From: Puia sp.
GTDB lineage: Bacteria; Bacteroidota; Bacteroidia; Chitinophagales; Chitinophagaceae
DNA: 64,000 nucleotides
Direction of reading: 5' to 3'
Assembly (NCBI GenBank): GCA_031292515.1
Contig: JARLGZ010000269.1
Location: 186,001 to 250,000, forward strand
Both the position numbers and the translations under genes were made by a program. Positions 8,467 through 17,898 of the stretch are shown here, piece after piece. Position 1 is the stretch's first letter. Every line of letters starts with the position of its first letter. The notes beneath the pieces were generated by a model. It saw only the letters and a list, made by a program, of their open reading frames with translations, was not told the origin of the DNA and ran no database searches.

Positions 8467-9245
8467 TATTGTCTGGCGCCGTCCTGGCGCTCTTACTGGT
8501 CGGCTTTATCATGACGGTCCTTTTTCTTTATCAGCGGAGACAACACCGGCAGGAACAGCAATTGACCCTGCTCCGCGACCAGTTCGACAGGGAACTGCTC
8601 CGCTCCCAACTGGAGATTCAGGAAAGTACCTTTAAGACCATCGCCCAGGAATTGCACGATAATATCGGCCAGATGCTGTCCGTCACCAAAATTTCCCTTT
8701 CGGTACTCCCCCTGGAAAAAGGACACCCGGCCTACGAGAGTGTCGACAACTGCAAACAAATGCTCAATAAAGTCATCGTGGACCTCTCGGGGCTGACCAA
8801 AAGCATGCATACCGACCGGATCGCCCAGATCGGACTGGTCGAAGCCATCCGTTTTGAATCGGAGTCCCTCCGCAGGACCGGCCTGCTGACCCTGGATTTC
8901 TCGGTCGCCGGGGAAGAACGCCCCCTGGATGACCAAAAAGCCATCTTCCTGTTCAGGATGTTCCAGGAAATGATCAATAATATTTTAAAGCATTCCAGGG
9001 CCACACATGTAAATATTTCAATAACTTACTCAACGGATGATAAATTTGTCCTGAAAGTACAGGACAATGGCATCGGCTTCGATGTGAACAAGAAGAAAGA
9101 ACAGGTATCTTCGTCAAGCGGAATCGGGCTGAAAAGCATGACCAACCGGGCCCGGCTGATCGATGCGACGATAAATATAGGAAGCAACCAGGGCGAAGGA
9201 ACAACAGTGATTGTCGAATTGCCGGTAGAACCGGAGATTTTATAA
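8433..9245 (+). CDS. Sensor histidine kinase, NarL/LuxR-partner type
   Basis: 270 residues. One transmembrane helix (residues ~10-30) is followed by a coiled-coil-like linker and a HisKA_3-type dimerisation block with the phospho-acceptor His in QELHDNIGQMLS. The HATPase domain follows, with the N box in NILKHSRA and the G box in DNGIGF, then GIGLKSM. There is no extracytoplasmic sensor domain, so the signal probably comes from the overlapping membrane protein gene upstream. The cognate response regulator starts 7 bp downstream. Confidence 0.92.
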   Translation: MRDQNQEIYFVILSGAVLALLLVGFIMTVLFLYQRRQHRQEQQLTLLRDQFDRELLRSQLEIQESTFKTIAQELHDNIGQMLSVTKISLSVLPLEKGHPAYESVDNCKQMLNKVIVDLSGLTKSMHTDRIAQIGLVEAIRFESESLRRTGLLTLDFSVAGEERPLDDQKAIFLFRMFQEMINNILKHSRATHVNISITYSTDDKFVLKVQDNGIGFDVNKKKEQVSSSSGIGLKSMTNRARLIDATINIGSNQGEGTTVIVELPVEPEIL

Positions 9246-9252
9246 ATAAGTT

Positions 9253-9930
9253 ATGGTATCAGGTAAAAAAAAGATACAGGTCGCCATCGTCGATGATCAC
9301 GTCCTCCTTCGCAATGCGTTGGCAAAGCTGATTACCTCCTTCGAAAATTATGCGATTCTTTTCGAAGGGGACAACGGCAAGGACATAAAACTCAAGACCT
9401 CCCAGCAGATGATCCCCGATATCATCCTGCTGGACGTAAATATGCCGGATATGGATGGCTATGAGTCGGTCCGCTGGCTCCACAAGAACTATCCCCAGAT
9501 CAAGGTGCTGGCGCTATCCATGTACAGCGACGAAAGCACGATCATAAAAATGCTGAGACTCGGCGCCAAAGGATATATCCTGAAAAGTATCGACCCGGAA
9601 GAACTGAGGCTGGCGCTCGACTCGGTATTGAAAAAAGACTTCTATCTCTCCGAATTGATATCCGGTAAGATCATCAGCGGGCTGCATAAGGACGCCGGCA
9701 GCGCAGAGGTTGCGCTTCGCGTGACCGATAAGGAGAAAGAATTTCTTCAACTGTGCTGTACCGAGCTGACTTATAAAGATATCGCTATAAAAATGTTTGT
9801 CGGCCATCGCACGATCGATGCCTACCGGAATACCCTCTTTGAAAAACTAAATGTGAGGACCCGCGTCGGCCTCGCCATGTATGCCATCAAAGCCGGTCTC
9901 GTAGATCCTTCCAGCACCCCTATTCATTAG
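9253..9930 (+). CDS. LuxR/NarL-family response regulator
   Basis: 225 residues. The receiver domain has the acidic pair in AIVDDHVLL and the phospho-acceptor Asp in LLDVNMPDMDGYE, with the conserved K in YILKSIDPEEL. The C-terminal GerE helix-turn-helix (from about residue 155) includes YKDIAIKMFVGHRTIDAY. It should be phosphorylated by the kinase encoded 7 bp upstream and act as a DNA-binding regulator. Targets cannot be read from the sequence; the 7161 gene is an obvious candidate (inference). Confidence 0.93.
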   Translation: MVSGKKKIQVAIVDDHVLLRNALAKLITSFENYAILFEGDNGKDIKLKTSQQMIPDIILLDVNMPDMDGYESVRWLHKNYPQIKVLALSMYSDESTIIKMLRLGAKGYILKSIDPEELRLALDSVLKKDFYLSELISGKIISGLHKDAGSAEVALRVTDKEKEFLQLCCTELTYKDIAIKMFVGHRTIDAYRNTLFEKLNVRTRVGLAMYAIKAGLVDPSSTPIH

Positions 9931-9967
9931 CGCTGTCAACTCCTTTCGCGCCTCCGCCCCGCGTGCG

Positions 9968-10444
9968 TTACCCCGCTAACAGCTTATGCAGGAACGCGAT
10001 CTGTCCCTGGTGATAGATATTGTGTTGGATAAGACCGTTCAGCAAAAACCGGAAATCATATTTTCGCTCCCTTGCCTGCTCCGAAAGAAAGACATCCTCC
10101 TTTACCGATAATAGCTCCAGGATTTTTTCGTGGGTGTCCTTAAACAGGCGGAGCCCTTGCTCCCAGGTGTCCTCCTTTTTATCAGGGACCGGCCAATCCA
10201 TCGTCTTCTCATACTCTGCCGGATCAAAGCCGGGGCCATTTTCCAGTTGCAGACGCGTAAACTCCGCCCAGCTGAGCATGTGATAAAGTAGTTCCAGCAG
10301 GGTATGAGATCCTGCCGATGGACGGATCGACGCCTTTGCAGGATCACATTCCGCAAGGATGGCATATACGGACTTGCCATACCAGGGCGCTCCGTTCAAT
10401 GTATCCCGTAAGGCTGCAAGAAGGGTGTCGATTTCTTTTCGCAT
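9968..10444 (-). CDS. DinB-like four-helix protein
   Basis: 158 residues. The spacing of three histidines, His55 (LLYHMLSW) and His141/His145 (QHNIYHQGQ), fits the DinB/YfiT metal-binding triad, and the length is typical of the family. Members are four-helix bundles that bind divalent metals; some are thiol transferases, most are uncharacterised. It is downstream of the MMPL transporter gene on the same strand, 71 bp away, and could be co-transcribed. A pair of 12-bp repeats lies in the gap. Confidence 0.8.
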   Translation of the reverse strand: MRKEIDTLLAALRDTLNGAPWYGKSVYAILAECDPAKASIRPSAGSHTLLELLYHMLSWAEFTRLQLENGPGFDPAEYEKTMDWPVPDKKEDTWEQGLRLFKDTHEKILELLSVKEDVFLSEQARERKYDFRFLLNGLIQHNIYHQGQIAFLHKLLAG

Positions 10445-10475
10445 AAGAGGCTTTTAAATACATCGATTTGTAGCT

Positions 10476-10506
10476 CTCATAGACCATCTGCCATCTCACA
10501 GACCAT
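10476..10506 (-). repeat. Pair of 12-bp direct repeats after the MMPL transporter stop
   Basis: ATGGTCTGTGAG and ATGGTCTATGAG (minus strand; 10495-10506 and 10476-10487) differ at one base and are 7 bp apart, just after the transporter stop codon. No function is evident. Confidence 0.5.
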
Positions 10507-10515
10507 ACCCCCTGT

Positions 10516-12912
10516 CTATTGCACCCGTTTTTTCCCCAGGCTCATGAGCAATACCGGCAAAAAGATCAGGTTTGTCAGGGTGGCAACCACAAGGGTCAGG
10601 GAAGTCAGCCAGCCCAGGGCCTGGATACCGCCAAAGGTGCTGAAGCAAAAGATCACAAAGCCGGCAATCAGCACGAGCGAGGTATAGATGATGCTGATAC
10701 CGGTCTTATAAATGGTATCGATAACGGTCTGCTGGGAATCCCTGCCCTCTTTCCCCAACTCCTGTTTGTAATTTACGAGGAAGCGGATCGTGATATCGAT
10801 GGCGATGCCCAGGGCAATACTGAAAACGATGACCGTGGACGGCTTTAGCCGCACACCCGTCCATCCCATCACTCCCGCCGTGATCACCAGCGGGATGATA
10901 TTGGGAATCAACGAACAGATCAGGATACGCAGAGATCTGAATAAATAGAGCATACAACCGGCAATCAGCACAAACGCCCAGACAATACTGGATTTCAGAC
11001 CCTGGATGATAAAACTGCTTCCTTCCAGGAATGTCACGCTGCTGCCCGTAAACTGGAGGGTGTATTTCGAAGAATCGAATAAAGCGCCCGCCTTCTGCTC
11101 CACGTTTTGCAGGATCTCCGGCAGACGACGGCTTCCTACATCCGCCATATTCACACTGATGCGTATCTGCTGGTGGTTGGAATCGACAAAACTGTTGATC
11201 AGGTCACCCAGCCCCCCCAGCGGTTTTTTCACGGAACCCGTATCCACAGAGCCCGTGCCCGCCTGGCCCGTCTGATCTGTCTGGTGGTCTTTATCCGCTT
11301 TGTCTGTCTTCATGGTAAGATAGGGGACGAGGAAGACGGCATCAAAGGAATTGGGAAGACCATAGTCCGCGCTGTCGCCGTCGTAATAAGCCTGCCTCAG
11401 GAATTTTATACCCTCAACCAGCGACAACGGCCTGGCCATTTCCGGCTGGGAACCGATATAATTCGAAAGGGAGTCGATCTTTGCGAAGGTCGTAAGCGTA
11501 TTGATCCGGATACCGTTCTTTTTCCTCGTATCCACGACGATCTCCAGGGGCATCACCCCTTTGAAGTTTCTTTCAAAGAATTTCATGTCGGTATAGATGG
11601 GGTCTTTCTTCGGGAGGTCGTCCACGATAAAACCCTCCGAACGGAGACGCAGGATCCCGGCCACGGAGAAGCCCAGCACGATCAGCGTGATCGCATAAAT
11701 CGGGCGACGATGTCTGACAGTCCATGTTTCGAGCTGTCTTAAGATCGCCAGCAGCCACTTGTTGTCCAGGTAGCGAATGTGTTTCGGTTTTGGAGGAGGA
11801 AGATAGCTAAGGACCGAAGGGATCAGGATAAAAGAGATAAAGAACAGCATCATGATATTAATGCCCGCGATGACGCCGAATTCATTCAGAATAGCGCTCC
11901 GGGTAAGGGCGAATACGCCGAACCCGATCGCCGCGCTGATATTACAGAAAAGAGTCACAATGCCCATCTTGCTGATCATCAGCAGCAACGCCTGTCTCTT
12001 GTCGCCTGTCTGTAAATAAGCCGTATGGTATTTATTGAGAAAATAAACACAGTTAGGGATACCGATCACAACCATCAACGGCGGTGTAAGGGCATTGAGC
12101 AGGGTGATCTTGTAGCCCAGCAGGTGCATCGTGCCGAGACTGAAAAGCACACCGGTGATTACAACGCCGAGCGATAGAAACATCGTGCTGACACTCCGGA
12201 AGAATACCAGCAGGATCACCGCCGATAGTACGACCGATGCCAGCAAAAACCAGGTCATCTCCCTGGAGATTTTGATGGCCATGATGGTGCGGATCAGCGG
12301 GAGCCCGCTGTAATGGAGGTCCAGCCCGTGAGCCTTTCCAAACTGCTCCCCCAGCCTCGTTATCTCGTGGATCGTCAGGTTCCGCTTCGCGGAATTGATC
12401 ACGTTCTTATTGACATGTATGGCAATCAGCCACGCATTTGTCGCGGGGTTATACAAAAGGCCCCGGTAGAAGGGAAGACCTAAAAAGATCTTCTTGCAGC
12501 TATCTATCTCAGCCTGGCTGGCAGGATGGTCCGAAAACAGGCGGACAGCCTTTAATTTGCCGGAGCTGTCGTTCTTGACCAGGTTTACGGCCGAAGTGAC
12601 ACTCAGCACATTATCTACGGCCGGAACTTTTCTCAACTGCTCATTCAGCGCAATATAATCGGTAAAAATGTCCTTTTTGAAAAGATCCCCGCTCTGGATC
12701 CCGATCACCAGGAGGTTGCCGTCCTCACCAAACTTCTCCTTGAAAGCCTGGTAAACGATGGATTTCGGATTGTCTGTGGGAATAGCCCTCGAAAAATCAT
12801 AGCTCATTTGGACCTTAAAAGCATGATAACCCATAAAAACCGTGGCGGCAAAAAGCAGGACCAATAATTGAAGACGGAATTTAAGGACAAAACGGGCGAT
12901 TTGTTCCCACAT
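10516..12912 (-). CDS. MMPL/RND-superfamily transporter
   Basis: 798 residues from the ATG at 12912 (MWEQIARFVLKF). The ORF-track start at 12957 is less likely because it extends into the recO upstream region. The layout is two repeats, each with one N-terminal helix, a large extracytoplasmic loop and a five-helix bundle, about 12 helices in all. The first helix bundle resembles sterol-sensing/Patched-like transporters. Such inner-membrane proteins use proton energy to export lipids or hydrophobic compounds. No adaptor or outer-membrane channel gene is adjacent, so it is not a classical tripartite pump. Substrate is unknown. Confidence 0.85.
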   Translation of the reverse strand: MWEQIARFVLKFRLQLLVLLFAATVFMGYHAFKVQMSYDFSRAIPTDNPKSIVYQAFKEKFGEDGNLLVIGIQSGDLFKKDIFTDYIALNEQLRKVPAVDNVLSVTSAVNLVKNDSSGKLKAVRLFSDHPASQAEIDSCKKIFLGLPFYRGLLYNPATNAWLIAIHVNKNVINSAKRNLTIHEITRLGEQFGKAHGLDLHYSGLPLIRTIMAIKISREMTWFLLASVVLSAVILLVFFRSVSTMFLSLGVVITGVLFSLGTMHLLGYKITLLNALTPPLMVVIGIPNCVYFLNKYHTAYLQTGDKRQALLLMISKMGIVTLFCNISAAIGFGVFALTRSAILNEFGVIAGINIMMLFFISFILIPSVLSYLPPPKPKHIRYLDNKWLLAILRQLETWTVRHRRPIYAITLIVLGFSVAGILRLRSEGFIVDDLPKKDPIYTDMKFFERNFKGVMPLEIVVDTRKKNGIRINTLTTFAKIDSLSNYIGSQPEMARPLSLVEGIKFLRQAYYDGDSADYGLPNSFDAVFLVPYLTMKTDKADKDHQTDQTGQAGTGSVDTGSVKKPLGGLGDLINSFVDSNHQQIRISVNMADVGSRRLPEILQNVEQKAGALFDSSKYTLQFTGSSVTFLEGSSFIIQGLKSSIVWAFVLIAGCMLYLFRSLRILICSLIPNIIPLVITAGVMGWTGVRLKPSTVIVFSIALGIAIDITIRFLVNYKQELGKEGRDSQQTVIDTIYKTGISIIYTSLVLIAGFVIFCFSTFGGIQALGWLTSLTLVVATLTNLIFLPVLLMSLGKKRVQ

Positions 12913-13007
12913 GATAGTTAAGCTATTAGATAAAAATGACGGCCTTTGACCCTGCAAAGAAACTTATTTTACCCGGCTTTTCCAGCGGAAGGGCTCCGTT
13001 TTACAAT

Positions 13008-13015
13008 TAACTTTG
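13008..13015 (+). promoter_or_regulatory. -7 box TAACTTTG for recO
   Basis: TAACTTTG fits TAnnTTTG. Transcription would start near 13020, downstream of the ATG at 12946 and a few bases before the TTG at 13027. No clear -33 element was found. This box decides the recO start. Confidence 0.45.
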
Positions 13016-13026
13016 AAGAATTGAAA

Positions 13027-13761
13027 TTGCATCACACAAGAGGGATCGTGCTGAAGACCGTGAAATACGGAGAGACCAGTATCATCACCACCATCTATAC
13101 GGAACTATGGGGGGTGCAGTCCTATCTCGTGAACGGAGTAAGGTCATCTTCCAAAAAAGGCCCCGGCAGGGCGAACCTGTTTCAGCCGGCTTCGATGCTT
13201 GACCTGGTGGTCTATCATAATGAGCTGGGCAACCTGCAGCGCATAAAAGAATTCCGGTGGGGCTATCTCTATCAGGGGCTCTTCTTTGAGGTAGTCCGTA
13301 ATTCGGTCGCCCTTTATATGGTGGAATTGCTCCACAAATGCCTGAAACAACCCGAGCCCAATCCCGATCTTTTTTATTTTGTTGAAGATGCTTTCACTCA
13401 CCTGGACACGGCGGAAATGGATGTCGTAGCGAATTTCCCCCTCTTCTTTACCCTGCACCTGGCTTCGTTTTTTGGGTTGCGCATACAGGACGACTATTCC
13501 CCCGACCGCTCCGTCCTCGACCTGCAGGAAGGTTTTTTCACACGCGAACAACCCGCGCACCAGCGGGCGCTCGAGGATCCCTTTAGCTATTATACCTCGC
13601 AACTCTTAAAAGTCCGGCAGCCCCACGAACTAAACCAGCTGTCTCTTAACCGGCAGACCCGCCAGGTGTTGCTCCATGCCTACGAATCCTTCTATGCGCA
13701 CCATATCCAGGATTTCGGTTCCCTGCGTACATTGCCTGTCCTGGAAGCCGTGTTGGGCTGA
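13027..13761 (+). CDS. recO: DNA repair protein RecO
   Basis: 244 residues from TTG at 13027. The protein then opens with LHHTRGIVLKTVKYGETSII, the normal RecO N-terminal OB-fold, and the start lies just after the -7 box at 13008. The ORF-track extension from 12946 has no RecO homology. The middle and C-terminal parts are helical, and no clear zinc-binding Cys set is visible. RecO anneals single strands and loads RecA with RecR. It is divergent from the MMPL transporter and convergent with the amidohydrolase. Confidence 0.9.
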   Translation: MHHTRGIVLKTVKYGETSIITTIYTELWGVQSYLVNGVRSSSKKGPGRANLFQPASMLDLVVYHNELGNLQRIKEFRWGYLYQGLFFEVVRNSVALYMVELLHKCLKQPEPNPDLFYFVEDAFTHLDTAEMDVVANFPLFFTLHLASFFGLRIQDDYSPDRSVLDLQEGFFTREQPAHQRALEDPFSYYTSQLLKVRQPHELNQLSLNRQTRQVLLHAYESFYAHHIQDFGSLRTLPVLEAVLG

Positions 13762-13853
13762 TGGCGCGGGCGGCGACCAGACTGTAAGCAGCAATGGGTG
13801 GGAACCGGCACTCCGCAAAAACATGCCGATACAGGAAAACATGCCAATACAGG

Positions 13854-15053
13854 CTATAGTAGCCTTTGGACGGTGGCCCTCTCCATAAACCTATCTCCAT
13901 CGCAGCCCTCAATAAGAATCACCCCCGGCTGCTTACCGGCTTCAAAACTACCCAGCATATCCTCCGCCTGCAGCGCCATCGCTCCATTCAGCGTCGCCCA
14001 CCGTAACAGCGTCCCGGCAGGAACCTCCGGGAAATGAGCCTGCAGCGTCTTCAACTCTTCGAGGATGCTGAGAACATGATTGGAGGCCAGGCTGTCCGTC
14101 CCGACTACCAACGTGCAATCTTGCTTCCTCAACAGGTCGACAGCAGGGAGGCGGCCGGAAATATAGAGGTTTGCATTCGGGCACAGGCAAAAGAACAAAG
14201 AAGGCCCCCCATCGGCGGCAGGACGCCACTGCCGGGCAAAAAGGAGGTCCTCTTCCGTCGTCTCCACATTATGGACAAGGATCAGGGACTGGTTGGGATA
14301 AAAAAAAGGGAGATAACCCGGCAGACTTCTTTTGCCCCGTCCCCTGAAAAAAGAGACATCGATGCCGAGCGCCTCATAGAGACGCAGGAAATCTCCGCCC
14401 CCCGACTGGCTGAATGCGTCCTCTGCCGGGGTCTCCTGGTTGTGGATGGTGAGGATATGATTGCCCGGGAAATTGGCGATCAGCCCGAATAACTCGTCGG
14501 AGACAGAATAAGGGGCGTGCGGCACAATGGAATTGGATTCGACGGGCAGGGGATAAGCCTGGGCAAAGGCTTCAAAAGTTTTGCGGGCTGCGTCAAACCG
14601 GGCCGGCGCGCCGGCTCCGATAAATCCCATGGCCTCGACGAAATTGTGGTAGTAGATATTTCCTTCGGTCTTTTGAGAGAACGAGTGGGTGGTATTGCAG
14701 ATGTCTCCCACGGCGACGATGCCATTTCTCACCATCTCTTTTTCGGCGGCCGCCAGCGCATCCCGGACAAGATCGGCCTGGAAATCCCTTTTTTTCATGA
14801 CGTCCAGCAAAAAATCGATCAGCCCGGTTTTCTCCGGGATCAGGCCCCTCATATGAGACAATTCCAGGTGGCAATGGCAATTGACAAACCCGGGGCAGAG
14901 TATACCGCTGTAGCTTTCGACCCCTTCTCCGGCTTCTTCGGTGGACGCCAGCGCCAGGATGACGCCCGCTTCGTCGGTAATCAGCACGGTGTCTTCCGCC
15001 GCCATCCCGTGGCCGGTGAACAAGTGGTCTGCGCTGAATTTACGGGTTGCCAT
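13854..15053 (-). CDS. Amidohydrolase-superfamily deaminase/hydrolase
   Basis: 399 residues. A short N-terminal beta domain leads into the metal-dependent TIM barrel, with metal ligands visible as HCH in FVNCHCHLELSH, HAPYS (~residue 185), HNQE and the catalytic Asp in GTDSLASNH. This resembles the ATZ/TRZ (chlorohydrolase) group. One member, aminodeoxyfutalosine deaminase, serves menaquinone synthesis in bacteria with the futalosine route, but no menaquinone gene is nearby to support that. Substrate is unassigned. It is divergent from prfA. Confidence 0.85.
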   Translation of the reverse strand: MATRKFSADHLFTGHGMAAEDTVLITDEAGVILALASTEEAGEGVESYSGILCPGFVNCHCHLELSHMRGLIPEKTGLIDFLLDVMKKRDFQADLVRDALAAAEKEMVRNGIVAVGDICNTTHSFSQKTEGNIYYHNFVEAMGFIGAGAPARFDAARKTFEAFAQAYPLPVESNSIVPHAPYSVSDELFGLIANFPGNHILTIHNQETPAEDAFSQSGGGDFLRLYEALGIDVSFFRGRGKRSLPGYLPFFYPNQSLILVHNVETTEEDLLFARQWRPAADGGPSLFFCLCPNANLYISGRLPAVDLLRKQDCTLVVGTDSLASNHVLSILEELKTLQAHFPEVPAGTLLRWATLNGAMALQAEDMLGSFEAGKQPGVILIEGCDGDRFMERATVQRLL

Positions 15054-15089
15054 ATAAGTGTTTCCAGGTCACCGCTAAACGTCCATGCA

Positions 15090-15119
15090 TTGTCCGTTAC
15101 GCATTTTGACGTAGGTTTG
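15090..15119 (+). promoter_or_regulatory. prfA promoter, TTG-N19-TAGGTTTG
   Basis: TTG at 15090-15092 is 19 bp before TAGGTTTG (15112-15119). Predicted transcription start is about 15124, giving a ~40-nt leader to the prfA ATG at 15165. Confidence 0.65.
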
Positions 15120-15164
15120 CAAACTTTTACTACAGAGTATTTCCTATAAAAGTAAGTCAAAACT

Positions 15165-16229
15165 ATGTTAGATAAATTAGAAGCCATTAAAGCCAGATTC
15201 GAAGACCTGGGAGTGGCGTTGAGCAACCCGGAGATCGTTAGCGATAACCGCAGGTTCAGTGCGATGAGCAAGGAATACCGAAGCGTTGAAAAAATCGTGC
15301 TGGCTTATGAAGAATACAAAAAAATACTCGGCGATATCGAATTCTATAAGGAGGCGCTGAACGGAGAGGATAACGAACTGCGCGAATTAGCCAAGGCGGA
15401 AGCGCCGGAGCTGGATGAAAAAAAGGATAAGATCGAAGCCTATATCCGTCAGTTGCTGATCCCCAAAGACCCGCAGGATGAGAAGAACGCGATCCTGGAG
15501 ATCCGGGCCGGAACCGGTGGCGATGAAGCCAGCCTGTTTGCCGGCAACCTGTTGCGTATGTACATAAAATATTGCGAAAGAAGAGGATGGAAGACCGCGA
15601 TCCTCAGTGAAAGCGAAGGAACCGTGGGGGGCTACAAAGAGGTCCAGGTGGAAATCACGGGTGAAGATGTATACGGGACGCTTAAATTTGAAAGTGGCGT
15701 TCATCGTGTCCAGCGCGTCCCGGATACGGAGACCAGCGGACGCGTCCACACCAGCGCTGCCACCGTGGCCATTATGCCTGAGGCCGAAGAGGTCGACTTC
15801 GAATTAAAAGAAAGCGATGTTAAAATGGAGACAGCCCGCAGCGGCGGCGCCGGTGGACAGAACGTCAACAAAGTAGAAACCAAGGTCTTCCTCACCCACA
15901 TCCCGACCGGGGTGGTAGTCGTCTGCCAGACGGAACGTAGCCAGCTTGGAAACCGGGAAAAAGCCATGCAGATGTTGCGCACAAAGCTGTACGAAGAGCA
16001 GGTCCGTAAGCAGGAAGAGGAGATCGCCCGCCACCGCAAAAGCCTCGTAAGCACGGGAGACCGCAGCGCAAAGATTCGCACTTATAACTATCCCCAGGGA
16101 AGGGTCACGGATCATCGTATCGGTCTCACCGTCTATAACCTGGACGACGTACTGAACGGCAATATCCAGGAATTTATTGACGCACTGCAGTTTGCCGAAA
16201 ACGCGGAGAAAATGGCCACACAGAATTGA
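15165..16229 (+). CDS. prfA: Peptide chain release factor 1
   Basis: 354 residues, standard RF1 length. The GGQ motif ([14 protein letters not shown]) triggers peptidyl-tRNA hydrolysis in the ribosomal peptidyl transferase centre. The stop-codon recognition tripeptide is PDT in [14 protein letters not shown], fitting the P-x-T pattern of RF1 (UAA/UAG) rather than the SPF of RF2. No prmC methyltransferase gene is adjacent. It is transcribed from its own promoter and followed by the gene-poor stretch. Confidence 0.97.
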   Translation: MLDKLEAIKARFEDLGVALSNPEIVSDNRRFSAMSKEYRSVEKIVLAYEEYKKILGDIEFYKEALNGEDNELRELAKAEAPELDEKKDKIEAYIRQLLIPKDPQDEKNAILEIRAGTGGDEASLFAGNLLRMYIKYCERRGWKTAILSESEGTVGGYKEVQVEITGEDVYGTLKFESGVHRVQRVPDTETSGRVHTSAATVAIMPEAEEVDFELKESDVKMETARSGGAGGQNVNKVETKVFLTHIPTGVVVVCQTERSQLGNREKAMQMLRTKLYEEQVRKQEEEIARHRKSLVSTGDRSAKIRTYNYPQGRVTDHRIGLTVYNLDDVLNGNIQEFIDALQFAENAEKMATQN

Positions 16230-17049
16230 TACACCCCCGTAAATCCGGAGGAAGGCGAAAATACCCACTCGCCACAGCTGGTTGTAAGCGCCCAATAAAT
16301 GATAAGAATTCATAATTATTTTTTGCGGTTTTTATAGGGTTTTTTTCTGCATAAGTAGTAACTTGTATGAAACTGCCGCTTATGCTTGAAGAATTGATAA
16401 ATCTTGAAAAAAAGCACGCCGGCACTGCCGTTTTCTCCAACCCGGCGATTCCCGATCAGCATAATGACACAGTCATTGCCAAAGCAGGCAATTCCATCAC
16501 CGATGGTTTGAAAAATAGGGTCAGCAGACCTCGGGCACGGCAGGTATTGAACTTGTTCAGCCACGGGGCAGACATCAGCGCGAATCCCGCCATTCAAAAT
16601 ATCTCTGGCGGCGGTTTGGATTTGCAGGGGATGCCCGGCCGGCTTTCGGGCGGACAGGGTTTTGCAGGAGGACATGGCCGGCAGCCTTGAACAGGAAGGA
16701 GCCCGAGGATTATGGACAAGATCAAAGACCTGTTTACCGCCTGACAGGCAGATTAAAATGAGATTAAGAAAACAACAAACAAAGAGATAGGCGTAGGGTG
16801 AGAGGCAGGAGATCGACACTAATATAGAAGAGATTGATACTAATGATAATAGGGAGAAGACAGGTCGGTTATGAAGATAAGTTTGAGTAGGCCTAAAAGA
16901 CCTGAGCATCGTAGTTATCATGCCGCTTTTACGATTCTTTAACGGTCGATGCTTAAACCTTTTGTTCCGGGGGGCGTCTTATTTGTGTAAGTTCTTTTGA
17001 AATGCGGCAGGGTAAGGGTTTTGGGCGGAAATAAGAGAATTTTGCCGTA

Positions 17050-17172
17050 ATGCTAAAAAAATGTTATTACTGCGAAATAGAAGATCCAAAGAATCGTTTC
17101 ATACGTAATTTTGATAGAGCGCAGGCAAGAGATGAGGAGCCGGGAGGCCACGAAGTTCTTGGAATTCTTTAA
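17050..17172 (+). CDS. Possible 40-residue protein with CYYC motif
   Basis: Starts at an ATG and reads MLKKCYYCEIEDPKNRF, then a charged tail, stopping at 17172. The CxxC pair near the N-terminus hints at a zinc ribbon or redox pair, but no family was recognised. It lies 109 bp before a strong terminator and no good promoter was found. It may equally be the decayed start of a longer gene, or chance. Confidence 0.3.
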   Translation: MLKKCYYCEIEDPKNRFIRNFDRAQARDEEPGGHEVLGIL

Positions 17173-17280
17173 CAGGTTAGGTATAATATTGGCACCTGTT
17201 TTGCGTTATTGTAAATAGTCTTTTCTATTTGACTCACATAAAGCAGTCAATTTTCTCATAAGCAGTTAGTTTTGGTTACG

Positions 17281-17309
17281 GCCCCTGTTTCTACAGGGGC
17301 TTATTTTTT
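17281..17309 (+). terminator. Rho-independent terminator in the gene-poor stretch
   Basis: GCCCCTG (17281-17287), loop TTTCTA, CAGGGGC (17294-17300), then TTATTTTTT. It implies a plus-strand transcript in the upstream gene-poor region. Confidence 0.7.
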
Positions 17310-17396
17310 GCCCCTGCTTTACCCTTATCTATCATTCCGGGAATCATTCGGCACGATCGATATTCTCAGGCGACCACCGGTCACCTCTCTCAGGAA

Positions 17397-17807
17397 TCAC
17401 CCTTCCAATAAACTCAGGTTGCTGATACCATAAGCGAGGCTTGCGCCTATCAGGTCGGCTATAATGTCCCCCAGTTCAAAGTCCCTGTTGGGAATGAAAT
17501 ACTTCTGTACATACTCCATCCCGATCCCATAGATGGCAGCCAGGATAAAGACGCGGAAAAACAGGCTAAGCCGCTTTTTTTGAGGGAATTCCTGGCCACT
17601 CAGGTATAAACACCATAAAAAGACAAACCCGCCAAACAGCCCGATATGGACTATTTTATCGAATTGGGGGATCTTGAACCTCCCCTCATTGGGGAGCACG
17701 GATCCGGGCAGGGACAGCAAAATCCCGATCAGGACAGTCCAGCAGACCGGGATATACAAGGCAGACAGGTATTTTTTCAGAAAGACGATCATTCGGGAGA
17801 ACAGCAT
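17397..17807 (-). CDS. VanZ-like membrane protein
   Basis: 136 residues from the ATG at 17807 (17792 is an alternative). The ORF-track start at 17987 is rejected because it would run through the terminator at 17826-17853 and into the anti-sigma gene. About four transmembrane helices are seen, with the family's DKIVHIGLFGGFVFLW and NRDFELGDIIADLIGA segments. VanZ-like proteins are widespread. The founding member gives low-level teicoplanin resistance, but the role of these short Bacteroidota forms is unknown. It lies downstream of the sigma/anti-sigma operon, separated by the terminator. Confidence 0.8.
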   Translation of the reverse strand: MLFSRMIVFLKKYLSALYIPVCWTVLIGILLSLPGSVLPNEGRFKIPQFDKIVHIGLFGGFVFLWCLYLSGQEFPQKKRLSLFFRVFILAAIYGIGMEYVQKYFIPNRDFELGDIIADLIGASLAYGISNLSLLEG

Positions 17808-17825
17808 ACGAAAAGGTATAAAATA

Positions 17826-17853
17826 AAAAAGTCCCTTAAAAATGGGACTTTTT
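17826..17853 (-). terminator. Terminator of the gcvH-sigma-anti-sigma operon
   Basis: AAAAAGTCCC (17826-17835) pairs with GGGACTTTTT (17844-17853) around an 8-nt loop. T runs are present in both orientations, so it can work on either strand. The minus-strand operon ends just before it. Confidence 0.75.
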
Positions 17854-17898
17854 TTACTATATGTGGAGTTTTTTTCCCTCTTTATGAGGAGCTCCCGG

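Larger units (their letters stand above)
16230..17396. other. Gene-poor stretch between prfA and the VanZ-like gene
   Basis: About 1.17 kb with no convincing large gene. Overlapping ORFs on both strands (plus 16367-16690, minus 16316-16921) match nothing I recognise, so either could be a pseudogene remnant. Two 15-bp near-identical segments GAGATCGACACTAAT (16809-16823) and GAGATTGATACTAAT (16830-16844) lie 21 bp apart. A 40-codon ORF occupies 17050-17172 and a strong terminator 17281-17309. A transcribed small RNA or small protein ending at that terminator is the simplest explanation. Confidence 0.5.

Noticed and set aside
16316-16921. 201-aa minus-strand ORF in the gene-poor stretch
   Set aside because: Overlaps a comparable plus-strand ORF, has no recognised domain and starts with hydrophobic low-complexity sequence; kept only as a note in the region entry.
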